Assembly (NCBI GenBank): GCA_019415645.1
Contig: DXYV01000025.1
Coordinates: 1 to 39,031, forward strand
DNA length: 39,031 nucleotides
Direction of reading: 5' to 3'
Source: Clostridiales bacterium
GTDB taxonomy: Bacteria > Bacillota > Clostridia > Oscillospirales > Oscillospiraceae
The notes beneath the pieces are model-generated. The model was not told the origin of the DNA, did not search any database, and worked only from the letters and a program-made list of their open reading frames with translations. A program made the position numbers and the translations under genes. Positions 8,322-16,069 of this stretch are shown piece by piece (position 1 is the first letter of the stretch; each line of letters opens with the position of its first letter).

Positions 8322-9584
8322 ATGAGTCATTTTCAAATCACCGGCGGAGCGCCGTTGGAAGGCGCGCTGCCCGTCCACGGAGCGAAAAACAGCGTGCTGC
8401 CCATCCTGGCGGCCTGTCTGCTGGCACGGGAGCAGGTGGTACTCCACAACTGTCCCGACCTAACGGATGTAACGGCGGCGCTGGCCATTCTGGAACACCT
8501 GGGCTGTTCGACCCGGCGGGAAGGCGACACGGTGGTGGTACAGCCCGGCGCGGTAATCACCAACGCCATCCCAGAGGCGCTGATGCGGCCCATGCGCTCG
8601 TCCATTATCTTTTTGGGGCCGCTGCTGGCCAGGACCGGCGGAGCTCATCAGACCATGCCGGGCGGCTGTGAGATCGGAGCCCGGCCCATCGACTTACATC
8701 TGGCGGCCATGCGGGCCCTAGGCGCGTCCATTACGGAGGATGGCGCGGGCCTGCACTGCACCGCGGCCAAGCTGAATGGCTGTGACATACATCTCTCCCT
8801 GGCCAGTGTGGGCGCGACGGAAAACGCCATGCTGGCCGCCTGCGGCGCGGAGGGGACCACCACCATCACCAATGCGGCCCGGGAGCCGGAGATCGTGGCG
8901 CTGCAGGAATTTTTGAACCTGCTGGGCGCGCGGGTGTGCGGCGCGGGGGGCGGCGTGATCACCGTGGAGGGGGGACGGCCTCTGGGCGGCGGCAGCTTCA
9001 CCATCATGGGCGACCGGATCGTGGCGGCTACTCTGCTGGCCTGCGGCGCCTGCGCGGGCGGCGACGTGACCGTGTTCGGCGTGGACTGGCGGCAGGTATC
9101 CACAGTGGCGGCCATCCTGAGCGAGGCCGGCTGCTCCGTGACCAGCGGAGAGGGCATGGTCCGCCTGAAGCGGGACCGGGACCGGCCGCTTTCGGCGGTC
9201 TCCACCATCCGTACCGCTCCCTACCCGGGGTTTCCCACAGACGCCCAGGCCCCCGTTATGGCGGCGCTGACCAAAAGCCGGGGCACTACGCTTTTTGTGG
9301 AAAACCTGTTTGAAAGCCGTTACCGCCATGTGCCCGAACTGATCCGCATGGGCGCGGACATCGACGTAGAGGGCCGGGTGGCGGTGGTGCGCGGCGTGGA
9401 GCGTCTCCACGGAGCCAAGCTGGAGGCCTGCGACCTGCGGGGCGGCGGCGCGCTGGTGGCGGCAGCCCTGGGCGCCGAGGGGGAGAGCACCATATACGGC
9501 CTGCATCACATCGACCGGGGGTATCAGCGGCTGGAGGAGATGCTCCGGCGTCTGGGCGGGACCATCGCCCGGGTAGAGTCCTGA
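8322..9584 (+). CDS. murA: UDP-N-acetylglucosamine 1-carboxyvinyltransferase MurA
   Basis: MurA transfers enolpyruvate from PEP to UDP-GlcNAc, the first committed step of peptidoglycan precursor synthesis and the target of fosfomycin. The 420 residues match family length and show the paired K22-N23 in GAKNSVLPILAA, the catalytic and fosfomycin-reactive Cys116 in MPGGCEIGARP, and the DHQ-type tail region with GADIDVEGRVAVV. The ATG at 8322 follows GGAGG by seven bases; that GGAGG can be masked by a hairpin. Finding murA inside the dcw cluster, between murG and ftsQ, is seen in several Gram-positive lineages. Confidence 0.97.
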   Translation: MSHFQITGGAPLEGALPVHGAKNSVLPILAACLLAREQVVLHNCPDLTDVTAALAILEHLGCSTRREGDTVVVQPGAVITNAIPEALMRPMRSSIIFLGPLLARTGGAHQTMPGGCEIGARPIDLHLAAMRALGASITEDGAGLHCTAAKLNGCDIHLSLASVGATENAMLAACGAEGTTTITNAAREPEIVALQEFLNLLGARVCGAGGGVITVEGGRPLGGGSFTIMGDRIVAATLLACGACAGGDVTVFGVDWRQVSTVAAILSEAGCSVTSGEGMVRLKRDRDRPLSAVSTIRTAPYPGFPTDAQAPVMAALTKSRGTTLFVENLFESRYRHVPELIRMGADIDVEGRVAVVRGVERLHGAKLEACDLRGGGALVAAALGAEGESTIYGLHHIDRGYQRLEEMLRRLGGTIARVES

Positions 9585-9626
9585 ATGGGGACAAAACAGA
9601 CCAACAACAACGGAGGAACCGACAGG

Positions 9627-10415
9627 ATGGCATCACAGCGGCGCCACAACCGACGCAGAAAAACAAAGGGACGCTTCCGCGCCCTGTATCAGGTGCTGTC
9701 CATCCTGTTGATTCTGATTGCGGTGACGGCGGGCTGCATCGTCTTTTTCCGGGTGAACACCATCACCGTGGAGGGAAACCAAAAGTATACCCAGGAGGAT
9801 ATCATCGCGGCGTCGGGCATCCAGAACGGCGACTTTCTGGCCGTGCTGAACACCAGCCGGTCGGCCCGACTGATTCGGACCGGACTGCCGTATGTAGAGG
9901 CGGTATCCATCCGGCGGACGCTGCCGGACGGCGTGGTGATCCGGGTGGAGGAGTGTGCCGTGGCGGCGGCGGTACAGAGCGACGGGGACTGGTGGCTGAT
10001 CAACAGCGCAGGAAAGCTGCTGGAGAACGTCAGCGCGGCCCAGGCGGAGACCCATGCGGAGCTGACCGGGATCGAGCTGCTGGCGCCCGAGGTGGGCAGC
10101 ACCGCCGTGGTGGCGGAGGAGGATTCCGTCCGGTGGAGCGCCGCGCTGGATTTTCTGGCCACGCTGGATGAACGGGGCGACCTGGATAAGCTGGATTCTC
10201 TGGAGTGCGGGACCCCGGGCACCTTTACCGCCCAGTATGACGGGCGTTATACGCTGCTGCTCCCCACAGCTTTTTCCAAGGAGGAGTCCAGCTATGGGCG
10301 GCTGATGTCGCTTTTGGACGAGTTTTATCCAACCCTGGAGGAGGGGGACCAGACGGTGGTGGACTTCACCCTCTGGGAGGATACCGGGAAGATATTTAAC
10401 CGCCGTTCGGTGTAA
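9627..10415 (+). CDS. ftsQ: FtsQ/DivIB-type cell division protein with POTRA domain
   Basis: A bitopic divisome protein that bridges early and late division proteins. It has a basic cytoplasmic N-terminus, one transmembrane helix (about residues 22-43, LYQVLSILLILIAVTAGCIVF), then a POTRA domain (ITVEGNQKYTQEDIIAASGI ... PYVEAVSIRRTLPDGVVIRVEE) and a beta domain. The start at 9627 is preferred because GGAGG lies at 9612-9616; an in-frame ATG at 9585 directly abuts the murA stop but lacks a clear ribosome site and would add 14 residues. Family assignment rests on the POTRA signature and position between murA and ftsZ. Confidence 0.9.
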   Translation: MASQRRHNRRRKTKGRFRALYQVLSILLILIAVTAGCIVFFRVNTITVEGNQKYTQEDIIAASGIQNGDFLAVLNTSRSARLIRTGLPYVEAVSIRRTLPDGVVIRVEECAVAAAVQSDGDWWLINSAGKLLENVSAAQAETHAELTGIELLAPEVGSTAVVAEEDSVRWSAALDFLATLDERGDLDKLDSLECGTPGTFTAQYDGRYTLLLPTAFSKEESSYGRLMSLLDEFYPTLEEGDQTVVDFTLWEDTGKIFNRRSV

Positions 10416-10423
10416 TTTTTCTA

Positions 10424-10452
10424 TTGACCTGTCTACGGTTTCGGGATACAAT
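10424..10452 (+). promoter_or_regulatory. ftsZ promoter
   Basis: TTGACC (10424-10429), a 17-bp spacer and TACAAT (10447-10452), about 70 bp before the ftsZ start, in an AT-rich gap that contrasts with the GC-rich genes on both sides. It would allow ftsZ to be expressed independently of the upstream operon. Confidence 0.75.
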
Positions 10453-10529
10453 AGTACAAGATATAGTTATAAGGTTGTCGAATTTATTACAAGAACTAGA
10501 ATTTCTGTTTTTACATAGGAGGGGCAAGT

Positions 10530-11642
10530 ATGGCGTTTCAGATGGACCCCGGCTTCAACAGCGATGATGTGATCAAGGTGATCGGCGTCGGCGGGGGCGG
10601 AAATAACGTGGTCAACCGGATGGTCAAATCCGGAATGCAGGGCGTGGATTTTATTGCGGTGAACACGGACAAGCAGTTTTTGAATGTGTCCCAGGCGACG
10701 ATGAAGATTCAGATTGGGGAAAAGCTGACCGGCGGCAAGGGCGCGGGCGCAAACCCCGACGTGGGCCGCGAATCGGCGGAAGAGAGCCGGGCGCAGATCG
10801 CCCGCGCGCTGGAGGGCACCGATATGCTGTTCGTGACCGCCGGCATGGGCGGCGGAACCGGCACCGGCGCAGCGCCTGTGGTGGCGGAGATCGCCAAGGA
10901 GGCCGGGATTCTGACCGTAGGCGTGGTCACCAAGCCCTTTGCCTTTGAGGGCCGCCGCCGCATGGAGCAGGCGGAGCAGGGTATTGCCCGGCTGCGGGAA
11001 AAGGTGGATTCCCTGGTCATCATCCCCAACGACCGGCTGCAGTATGCCACCGACCAGAAAATCACCTTTGCCAATGCTTTTGAGATTGCCGACGACGTGC
11101 TGCGTCAGGCAGTGCAGTCCATCTCGGACCTGATCAAGACCACCGGCCTGATCAATCTGGACTTTGCCGACGTGACCGCTGTCATGAAGGACGCGGGCAT
11201 GGCCCACATGGGCGTGGGCCGCGCGGCGGGCAAGAACAAGGCTGAGGAGGCCACCAAGATGGCGGTGGCCAGCCCGCTGCTGGAGACCTCCATCGACGGG
11301 GCCAAGGGCGTGATCGTCAACATCACCGGGCCCCTGGATATGGGGCTGGAGGAAGTGGAGATCGCCACCAACATGGTCAAGGAGGTGGCCGATCCCGAGG
11401 CCCTGTTCATGCTGGGCGCCGCCTTTGACGAGACGCTGGAGGACGAGATTCGCGTCACGGTGATTGCCACCGGCTTCGGCGGCGTGGCCAACCCCGTGCC
11501 CGGCACGGCGAAGGAGGAGGCCAAGGCCAAAGGCGGAGACGAGTTTTCCATCAAGCCTCCCGTGCCCATCGCGGAGGAGCCGGAGGAGCCGGAGAGCGAC
11601 CCCTTCGACGATATTTTCCGTATCTTCAACAAGGGAAAATAA
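10530..11642 (+). CDS. ftsZ: cell division protein FtsZ
   Basis: FtsZ is the tubulin-like GTPase that polymerises into the Z ring. The 370-residue protein carries the GTP-binding GGGGNNVVNRM (about 21-31), the tubulin signature GGGTGTG (107-113), the NDRLQ region, and the T7 synergy loop NLDFADV, which supplies the catalytic aspartate for the neighbouring subunit. After a short acidic linker the C-terminal tail ends in DDIFRIFNKGK, the segment expected to bind FtsA/SepF-type membrane anchors. AGGAGGGG (10517-10524) sets the start at 10530. It has its own promoter and is followed by a terminator, ending the dcw cluster. Confidence 0.98.
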   Translation: MAFQMDPGFNSDDVIKVIGVGGGGNNVVNRMVKSGMQGVDFIAVNTDKQFLNVSQATMKIQIGEKLTGGKGAGANPDVGRESAEESRAQIARALEGTDMLFVTAGMGGGTGTGAAPVVAEIAKEAGILTVGVVTKPFAFEGRRRMEQAEQGIARLREKVDSLVIIPNDRLQYATDQKITFANAFEIADDVLRQAVQSISDLIKTTGLINLDFADVTAVMKDAGMAHMGVGRAAGKNKAEEATKMAVASPLLETSIDGAKGVIVNITGPLDMGLEEVEIATNMVKEVADPEALFMLGAAFDETLEDEIRVTVIATGFGGVANPVPGTAKEEAKAKGGDEFSIKPPVPIAEEPEEPESDPFDDIFRIFNKGK

Positions 11643-11657
11643 GGTTGCCTAAGACGC

Positions 11658-11695
11658 ACCGGACGGCGGCAGGGAAGCTGCGGCCGTCCGGTTTT
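11658..11695 (+). terminator. intrinsic terminator after ftsZ
   Basis: A 10-bp perfect stem (11658-11667 with 11683-11692), with extra inner pairing around a GGGAA loop, runs into TTTT (11692-11695), 16 bp after the ftsZ stop. Confidence 0.85.
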
Positions 11696-11754
11696 ACCGT
11701 CTGAACACAGGCCCCTGCCTAAGAAAAAATCCCGGAAAACAGGCGGTTTTGGGC

Positions 11755-11783
11755 TTGCCAAAGGAACCGTTATCGCCTATAAT
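11755..11783 (+). promoter_or_regulatory. strong promoter in the ftsZ-corA gap
   Basis: TTGCCA (11755-11760), 17 bp, and a consensus TATAAT (11778-11783). It reads into a run of three hairpins and then the corA leader. No protein-coding gene starts close behind it, so it either drives a small RNA or begins a long corA leader of about 440 nt. Confidence 0.65.
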
Positions 11784-11914
11784 AATGGTTGCTGAATAAA
11801 CCGCAACGCGGTTTATTCGCGCGGCGGTTGCCGCGCAATTTCATCAAAACAGCTTTTTGAGCCGGTTTGATGAAATTCAGTCCTTGTTTCCGTACGCATT
11901 ATAATAATGGTTGC
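11778..11914 (+). repeat. 15-bp direct repeats bracketing three perfect hairpins
   Basis: TATAATAATGGTTGC occurs at 11778-11792 and again at 11900-11914. Between the copies lie three contiguous perfect stem-loops: 11794-11804/11808-11818 (11 bp, 3-nt loop), 11819-11825/11830-11836 (7 bp, GGTT loop) and 11837-11848/11866-11877 (12 bp, 17-nt loop). The arrangement fits a small palindromic insertion element with target duplication, or a duplicated start region flanking a structured small RNA. No open frame with a ribosome site is present. Confidence 0.6.
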
Positions 11915-11931
11915 GGACGGAACCGATGGAA

Positions 11932-12195
11932 CAGCTCGCATCCGAACGATCTGCGCAGCCGCCTGCCGGCTGCGGGGGTTCGGGCTGTCATAGATTTTTG
12001 CAAAAAAGGAGTGATCTGCGTCGTGACTGGCGATCCTTATAGTCGAAGTCCCTATCTTTGGTTGCGGCGCACCTCCTGTCGGTGAGCGCGTGTTTCCACG
12101 CCTGTTTCTGACGCCTGTGCGGCCGCGGTTTTGAAGGGGAGAAGAATCTCCCGGCAAAAAACTCAAAGCGGCGTGTCACAGGCATTTTTATGCCC
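11932..12195 (+). ncRNA. possible structured leader upstream of corA
   Basis: A dense series of possible RNA helices: a long nested hairpin (11932-11987: CAGC/GCTG outside, CCGAAC/GTTCGG, then CGCAGCCG/CGGCTGCG inside), GCGC-ACC/GGT-GCGC (12067-12089), GCGTG/CACGC (12088-12101), GGGAGA/TCTCCC (12137-12152) and GGCAT/ATGCC (12181-12193), the last just ahead of the corA start. I could not match it to the M-box or any other Mg or metal riboswitch from memory. The whole ftsZ-corA gap (11643-12228) holds no convincing protein gene apart from a possible 20-codon leader peptide. Confidence 0.4.
12023..12085 (+). CDS. possible leader peptide of corA (20 codons)
   Basis: A GTG-initiated frame of 20 residues (reading TGDPYSRSPYLWLRRTSCR after the start) preceded by AAAAAAGGAG at about 12002-12011, eleven bases upstream. 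Its end overlaps a hairpin that could form when translation stalls. corA and mgtA leaders in enteric bacteria contain regulatory peptides of similar size (established there), but homology is not claimed. The ribosome-site spacing is long and the frame may be chance. Confidence 0.25.
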   Translation: MTGDPYSRSPYLWLRRTSCR

Positions 12196-12228
12196 ATTTG
12201 GCGGCGCGTCCAGAAAGGCGTGAAACCG

Positions 12229-13155
12229 ATGCTGAGCATCCATAAGACCATTCAAGGAAAGATGACCAAGCTGGATCAGGTGGAGGACGGCTGCTGGGTC
12301 AACCTGACCTACCCCAGCGAGGACGAACTCAATACCGTGGCCGCCACGCTGAGCGTGGAGCCCACCTTCCTCCGGGCCGCGCTGGACGAGGAGGAGACCT
12401 CCCGAATCGACACGGAGGACGGGCAGACGCTGATCATTATTGACGTGCCCGCAGTGGAGAAGGACGACGCGGTGGTGTACTCCACGCTGCCTCTGGGCAT
12501 CATCGTGACGGAGAAGCACATCATTACCGTTTGCCTGAAGGAATCCTCCATCATCAAGGACTTTCAGGATGGACTGGTGAAAAACGCGGAGACCCAGAAG
12601 CGCACCCGCTTTATCCTGTTCATGCTGCTTCAGGTGGCCAAACGATTCTTGCAATACCTGAAACAGATCGACAAGATCTATAACTATATGGAGCACCAGC
12701 TCTACAAGTCCCAGCGCAACAAGGAGCTGATTCAGCTGCTGGATCTGGAAAAGTCGCTGGTTTACTTCAATACCTCTCTGAAAGCCAACGAGGTCACGCT
12801 GGAGAAGATCCTCCGCGGGCGAATCATTACGCTCTACGAGGAAGACCATGACCTTCTGGAGGACGTGCTGATCGAGGTCCGTCAGGCCATCGAGATGGCC
12901 AACATCTATTCCTCCATTATATCCGGCATGATGGACGCCTTTGCATCGGTGATTTCCAACAACCTGAACGTCACCATGAAGGTGCTCAGCTCCATCACCA
13001 TCCTGCTGGCCATTCCCAATATCATCTTTGGCTTCTACGGCATGAATATCACCACCGGCCTGCCCATGGACCAGTTCTGGTGGATACCACTGTTGATCAC
13101 TGGCGGCATCATCGGTATTGTGGCTATCATTCTGAAAAAAATGGACCTGTTTTGA
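12229..13155 (+). CDS. corA: CorA-family magnesium/divalent cation transporter
   Basis: CorA forms a homopentameric channel for Mg2+ (also Co2+ or Ni2+). The 308 residues show a long acidic, helical cytoplasmic domain and two C-terminal membrane helices, with the diagnostic GMN motif (FYGMNI) at the end of the first and the short conserved periplasmic loop before the second. The basic tail KKMDLF is typical. The start at 12229 is chosen for AAAGG at 12214-12218 and because MLSIHKT fits the family; an in-frame ATG at 12190 lies in a hairpin and would add 13 residues. A 585-bp structured gap precedes it. Confidence 0.92.
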   Translation: MLSIHKTIQGKMTKLDQVEDGCWVNLTYPSEDELNTVAATLSVEPTFLRAALDEEETSRIDTEDGQTLIIIDVPAVEKDDAVVYSTLPLGIIVTEKHIITVCLKESSIIKDFQDGLVKNAETQKRTRFILFMLLQVAKRFLQYLKQIDKIYNYMEHQLYKSQRNKELIQLLDLEKSLVYFNTSLKANEVTLEKILRGRIITLYEEDHDLLEDVLIEVRQAIEMANIYSSIISGMMDAFASVISNNLNVTMKVLSSITILLAIPNIIFGFYGMNITTGLPMDQFWWIPLLITGGIIGIVAIILKKMDLF

Positions 13156-13163
13156 GACGAATC

Positions 13164-13203
13164 AACTCGGGGCGCCGCACAGTGTGCGGCGCCCCGAGTT
13201 TCC
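13164..13203 (+). terminator. bidirectional terminator between corA and amt
   Basis: A perfect 17-bp stem (13164-13180 with 13184-13200) with an AGT loop, followed by TTT. The genes on either side converge, so it probably ends both transcripts. Confidence 0.85.
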
Positions 13204-13230
13204 TGTTAGGCGGAATGCTGGAAAAAACGG

Positions 13231-14970
13231 TTATTCCTCGTCCTGGAGCGCGTCGTAGCCGGTCTCGCCGGTCCGGACCTTGACCACGTCCCGGACGTCG
13301 GAAATGAAGATTTTGCCGTCCCCCACATTCCCGGTATAGAGGGCACGCTTGGCGGCCTCGACCAGGGTCTGGGTGGGAATCTTGCTGACTACCACGTCGA
13401 TCTTGATCTTGGGCAGCAGCCTGGCCTCTACGGGCGCGCCGCGGTAGTAAGTAGTGTGCCCCTTCTGAATGCCGTAGCCAAACACGTTGGTGACCGTCAG
13501 ACCGGTGACGCCCAGGTGGTCCAGCGCGTCCTCCAACTGTGCAAAACGGGACTGGTTGGTGAGAATGGTGACCTTGGTGATGGCTGCGCCGGGCTGCTCG
13601 TTGTGGATCACGGGAACCGCCTCGTCGATGGAGACGGCCGGAGCGGCAGCGGGAGCCGGAGGGGCGGCGCTCACGCCGGCATCGGCGTAATCCTCCACAT
13701 TGGCGACCGCGGCGGCAAAGTCGGGATAAGCCGCGTTGCCGTGCTCGCCCACATCCAGACCGGCCAGCTCCTCGGCGGCGGAGACGCGGATGCCGATGGT
13801 CTTTTTCAGTACCAGCCAGACCAGCGAGGAGGCGGCGAAGGTAAAGACGCCCACGGCCACGATGCCCAGCAGCTCGACGCCCAGCAGGGAGACACCGCCG
13901 CCATAGAACAGACCATTGGCAGTGGACAGGGTGGTGACGCCCTCCTTGGCGAACAGGCCCACGCAGAGGGTGCCCAGAACGCCGCAGCCCAGGTGGACCG
14001 AGGTGGCGCCCACGGGATCGTCGATTTTAATGCGGTCGAAGAATACGACGGCAAAGACCACGAACACGCCGGCCACCGCGCCGATGAGCAGCGAGGCCTC
14101 AATGGTAACGTAAGCGCAGCTGCCGGTGATGCCCACCAGTCCGGCCAGGCAGCCGTTGATGGTCATGCCCAGGTCCGGTTTGCCCAGATAGACCCAGGAG
14201 GTGATGGTGGAGGTGAGCACCGCCGCAATGGCCGAGGTATTGGTGGTCACCAGGATATGCATGACGTCGGAGGGATTCTGGAAACTCATGGTGGAGCCGG
14301 GGTTGAAGCCGAACCAGCCCAGCCACAGGACGAACAGGCCGATCACGGCCAGGGACATATTGTGCCCCGGAATGGCGCGGGGCTTGCCGTCCTTGTCATA
14401 CTTGCCGATGCGGGGACCCAGGATCATAGCGCCGGACAGCGCGGCCCAGCCCCCCACGGAATGGACTGCGGTGTCTCCGGCGAAGTCGAGGAAGCCCAGA
14501 TCGGCCAGCCAGCCGCCACCCCAGATCCAGTGGCCCACGATGGGATAGATCACAAGAGTGAGGACGAAGGAAAAGAGAATGAACGAGATGTATTTGACCC
14601 GCTCCGCCACCGCACCGGAGACGATGGTGGCCGCCGTGCCGCAGAACACCAGCTGGAAGAAGAACTTTCCCCAGAAGGGAACATTGGAGGTGAGGGTCTC
14701 ATCGTAAAAGGAGAGGTCGGAGCTGCCCAGAATGAACAGGTGCTCCGTCCCAATCAAGGGGTTGTCGCCGCCAAACATCAGGCCCCAGCCCAACAGCATG
14801 AAGCCCAGGGACGAGATGGCGAACACGATGAAGTTCTTGGACAGGATGTTGACCGTATTTTTGGCCCGTGCAAGGCCGGCCTCCACCGAGGCGAAGCCCA
14901 GGTTCATGAAAAAGACCAGAATGGCCGCAAGCAGAACCCAGAAGGTGTCGATGATGCTGGTGATATCCAT
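13231..14970 (-). CDS. amt: ammonium transporter fused to a PII signalling domain (Amt-GlnK fusion)
   Basis: The first ~430 residues are an Amt/Mep/Rh ammonium channel with about eleven membrane helices, including the AVHSVGG and TSVHLGCG segments that carry the twin pore histidines, and DFAGD before the first. An Ala/Pro-rich linker follows, then a complete PII (GlnB/GlnK) domain at about 461-579 with the T-loop sequence QKGHTTYYRG and the B-loop-like TGNVGDGKIF. PII proteins sense ATP/ADP and 2-oxoglutarate and plug Amt pores, so the fusion makes sensor and channel one chain. Total 579 residues. The start at 14970 follows GGGAGGA; a GTG at 15054 is not needed. A promoter and a terminator-like hairpin precede the gene. 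Confidence 0.95.
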   Translation of the reverse strand: MDITSIIDTFWVLLAAILVFFMNLGFASVEAGLARAKNTVNILSKNFIVFAISSLGFMLLGWGLMFGGDNPLIGTEHLFILGSSDLSFYDETLTSNVPFWGKFFFQLVFCGTAATIVSGAVAERVKYISFILFSFVLTLVIYPIVGHWIWGGGWLADLGFLDFAGDTAVHSVGGWAALSGAMILGPRIGKYDKDGKPRAIPGHNMSLAVIGLFVLWLGWFGFNPGSTMSFQNPSDVMHILVTTNTSAIAAVLTSTITSWVYLGKPDLGMTINGCLAGLVGITGSCAYVTIEASLLIGAVAGVFVVFAVVFFDRIKIDDPVGATSVHLGCGVLGTLCVGLFAKEGVTTLSTANGLFYGGGVSLLGVELLGIVAVGVFTFAASSLVWLVLKKTIGIRVSAAEELAGLDVGEHGNAAYPDFAAAVANVEDYADAGVSAAPPAPAAAPAVSIDEAVPVIHNEQPGAAITKVTILTNQSRFAQLEDALDHLGVTGLTVTNVFGYGIQKGHTTYYRGAPVEARLLPKIKIDVVVSKIPTQTLVEAAKRALYTGNVGDGKIFISDVRDVVKVRTGETGYDALQDEE

Positions 14971-15073
14971 AAATAATCCTCCCTTTGGATTGTCCGCTCC
15001 CCCTTGAACGGACGGATGGAATAAAAAGAGGACATGCCGCTCTCCAGCCGGCACGCCCCCTTGCGCCAGGAAA

Positions 15074-15106
15074 CAAAAAGGCCGCGCGAGCCAGTTCTCG
15101 CGCGGC
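15074..15106 (-). terminator. terminator-like hairpin in the amt leader
   Basis: Read on the minus strand: perfect 10-bp GC-rich stem (15106-15097 with 15090-15081), six-base loop AACTGG, then CTTTTTG. It lies downstream of the amt promoter and about 100 bp before the amt start, so it could attenuate amt. It would also stop read-through from sfsA. A weaker second hairpin with a following T-run lies at about 15054-15023. Confidence 0.7.
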
Positions 15107-15124
15107 GTCTTTGCCTATGGGCGT

Positions 15125-15153
15125 AGTATAGCGGAAGAAAGGAAAAGTGTCAA
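15125..15153 (-). promoter_or_regulatory. amt promoter
   Basis: On the minus strand a consensus TTGACA (15153-15148), 17-bp spacer and TATACT (15130-15125). The predicted transcript starts near 15118, about 12 bases before the terminator-like hairpin. Confidence 0.8.
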
Positions 15154-15190
15154 GACTAAATATGCAAGATTGGCGTTAAAAACGAAATTT

Positions 15191-15943
15191 TTACGAATTA
15201 TTTTCGGTATTTATGCAAGATATAAAATTAGAACCTGCAAAAAGGGAGAGCGGAATGGGAGCTTGAATCCACAGAGAGTCCGGGGTCACGGCACATTCCA
15301 GAGCCTGGACCTCCACCCCCGCCTCCGCCGCCCGGCGCAGGGCGGCACCGAAAGCGGGGTGGGTGCGCTCATTGGGACAGAAGCCAGACATGCCGGCCAT
15401 CTGAACCACAAAGCAGACCTGGGCGGCATAGCCCTCGCCCACCGCCCGGGCCAGCTCCTCCAGATGCCGGACTCCGCGCTCCGTGGGCGCGTCGGGGAAC
15501 GCGGCCAGGCCGCCCTCCTCCAGCGTGACGCCCTTGACCTCCACAAAGCCCCGCGTGCCGCCGGCGGTCTCGTAGTAAAAATCAAAGCGGGAGGAGCCCC
15601 AGGCGGTCTCCGGCCGGAGCAGGGTCAGGTCCGGCCGGAAGGAGCCGCGCTCGGCCCACTCCCCAAACACTTTGTTGGGGGCCTGCGCGTCCATATTGAT
15701 GAGCAGAGGCATCTGACCGGGCCGCGCCTTTTCCACGGCGATCAGGTCATAGCGGGTCTTGCGTCCGGCCGGAGCGGGGCCATGATCCTGAAGGTAGACC
15801 ACAGCGCCGGGGAGAAGAAGTTCCCGGCAGCGACCGGTATTTTTGACATGGGCGGTCACAGGCTGGCCGTCCAGCTCTACCTGCGCGATGAAACGGTTGG
15901 GGCGGGCCAGAAAGCGGCCGGTTACAACGTGAGAATAAATCAT
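15191..15943 (-). CDS. sfsA: SfsA-family DNA/RNA nuclease
   Basis: A 250-residue SfsA protein. The family was named for sugar fermentation stimulation in E. coli; structurally it joins an OB-like nucleic-acid-binding N-terminus to a PD-(D/E)xK-type nuclease domain, and its cellular role is unclear. Here the N-terminal GRFLARPNRFIAQVELDG...HVKNTGRCRELL block and the catalytic RFDFYYE...GFVEVKGVTL (Asp, Glu-x-Lys) are intact, followed by FPDAPTERGVRHLEEL. The start at 15943 follows GGAGG six bases upstream. The gene diverges from the GH25 lysozyme gene and precedes amt on the same strand, separated by an amt promoter. No strong promoter of its own is obvious. Confidence 0.93.
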   Translation of the reverse strand: MIYSHVVTGRFLARPNRFIAQVELDGQPVTAHVKNTGRCRELLLPGAVVYLQDHGPAPAGRKTRYDLIAVEKARPGQMPLLINMDAQAPNKVFGEWAERGSFRPDLTLLRPETAWGSSRFDFYYETAGGTRGFVEVKGVTLEEGGLAAFPDAPTERGVRHLEELARAVGEGYAAQVCFVVQMAGMSGFCPNERTHPAFGAALRRAAEAGVEVQALECAVTPDSLWIQAPIPLSLFAGSNFISCINTENNS

Positions 15944-16069
15944 ATGGGACCTCCGAACAGGGAACTTTTGCGCGGAACGTGTCGTCCAGGAAACAAAAAG
16001 GATATTTTCTTTTGTCCTAAACTGTGGTAGGATAGCAACAGCGAATGTCGAAAGGAGGCGGGGGTTTCC

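Noticed and set aside
11932..12195. M-box (ykoK) magnesium riboswitch upstream of corA
   Set aside because: I could not find the conserved M-box core; hairpins alone are not enough, so it is listed only as a possible structured leader.
13456..14976. A 506-codon + strand frame rich in Gly, His and Asp
   Set aside because: Antisense shadow of the Amt-PII gene produced by GC-rich codon use.
15074..15106. Classical two-hairpin ANTAR target in the amt leader
   Set aside because: Only one clear hexaloop hairpin is seen and its loop does not have the expected A1/G4 pattern; kept as an unspecified attenuator.
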